Positions 5,674-5,675 of a DNA stretch of 5,675 nt are shown here, one piece after another. The translations under genes were made by a program, and so were the position numbers. Position 1 is the stretch's first letter; each line of letters starts with the position of its first letter. The stretch is from Calditrichota bacterium (lineage in GTDB: Bacteria > Calditrichota > Calditrichia > RBG-13-44-9 > J075): NCBI GenBank assembly GCA_003695285.1, contig RFIL01000093.1, forward strand, positions 1 to 5,675, read 5' to 3'. The notes under the pieces are model-generated. The model saw nothing but the letters and a program-made list of their open reading frames with translations, had not been told where the DNA came from and did not search any database.

Positions 5674-5675
5674 AA

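Overview
The window (5,675 nt, moderately AT-rich) looks like ordinary bacterial chromosome. Ribosome-binding sites are GGAG-type and ahead of nfo, the aconitase and speD they are clear. The genes are small housekeeping units: DNA repair, TCA cycle and polyamine synthesis. The aconitase is an AcnA/IRP-type enzyme that reads much like the Bacillus CitB group from memory, and the S-adenosylmethionine decarboxylase is the short prokaryotic form. Nothing in the sequence fixes the phylum; no rRNA, tRNA, mobile element or CRISPR array is visible.

Left to right: (i) the C-terminal part of a membrane di-iron sterol desaturase/fatty acid hydroxylase, cut by the window edge; (ii) a 146-nt gap with three consecutive short hairpins; (iii) a complete nfo (endonuclease IV), with all nine metal ligands recognisable; (iv) a 183-nt gap with a small inverted repeat close to the next ribosome-binding site; (v) a complete 900-aa aconitate hydratase, closed by a strong intrinsic terminator; (vi) on the opposite strand and convergent with it, a two-gene unit in which an XRE-family helix-turn-helix/cupin regulator is followed after 17 nt by speD; (vii) a 212-nt very AT-rich region upstream of the regulator, with direct repeats, a perfect 26-bp palindrome, an A-tract and, at the extreme right edge, what looks like the ribosome-binding site of a rightward gene outside the window.

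The first three genes point the same way but have sizeable gaps and no obvious shared pathway, so they may be separate transcription units. The most interesting part is the regulator-speD unit. The cupin-type regulator sits directly upstream of the pyruvoyl enzyme that commits S-adenosylmethionine to spermidine synthesis. Its own 5' region and the neighbouring intergenic DNA carry the same GTTTA-N6-TAAAC inverted repeat. I infer an autoregulated polyamine-responsive switch that may also control a divergent gene beyond the right edge. This is inference from layout and motif repetition, not a demonstrated function.
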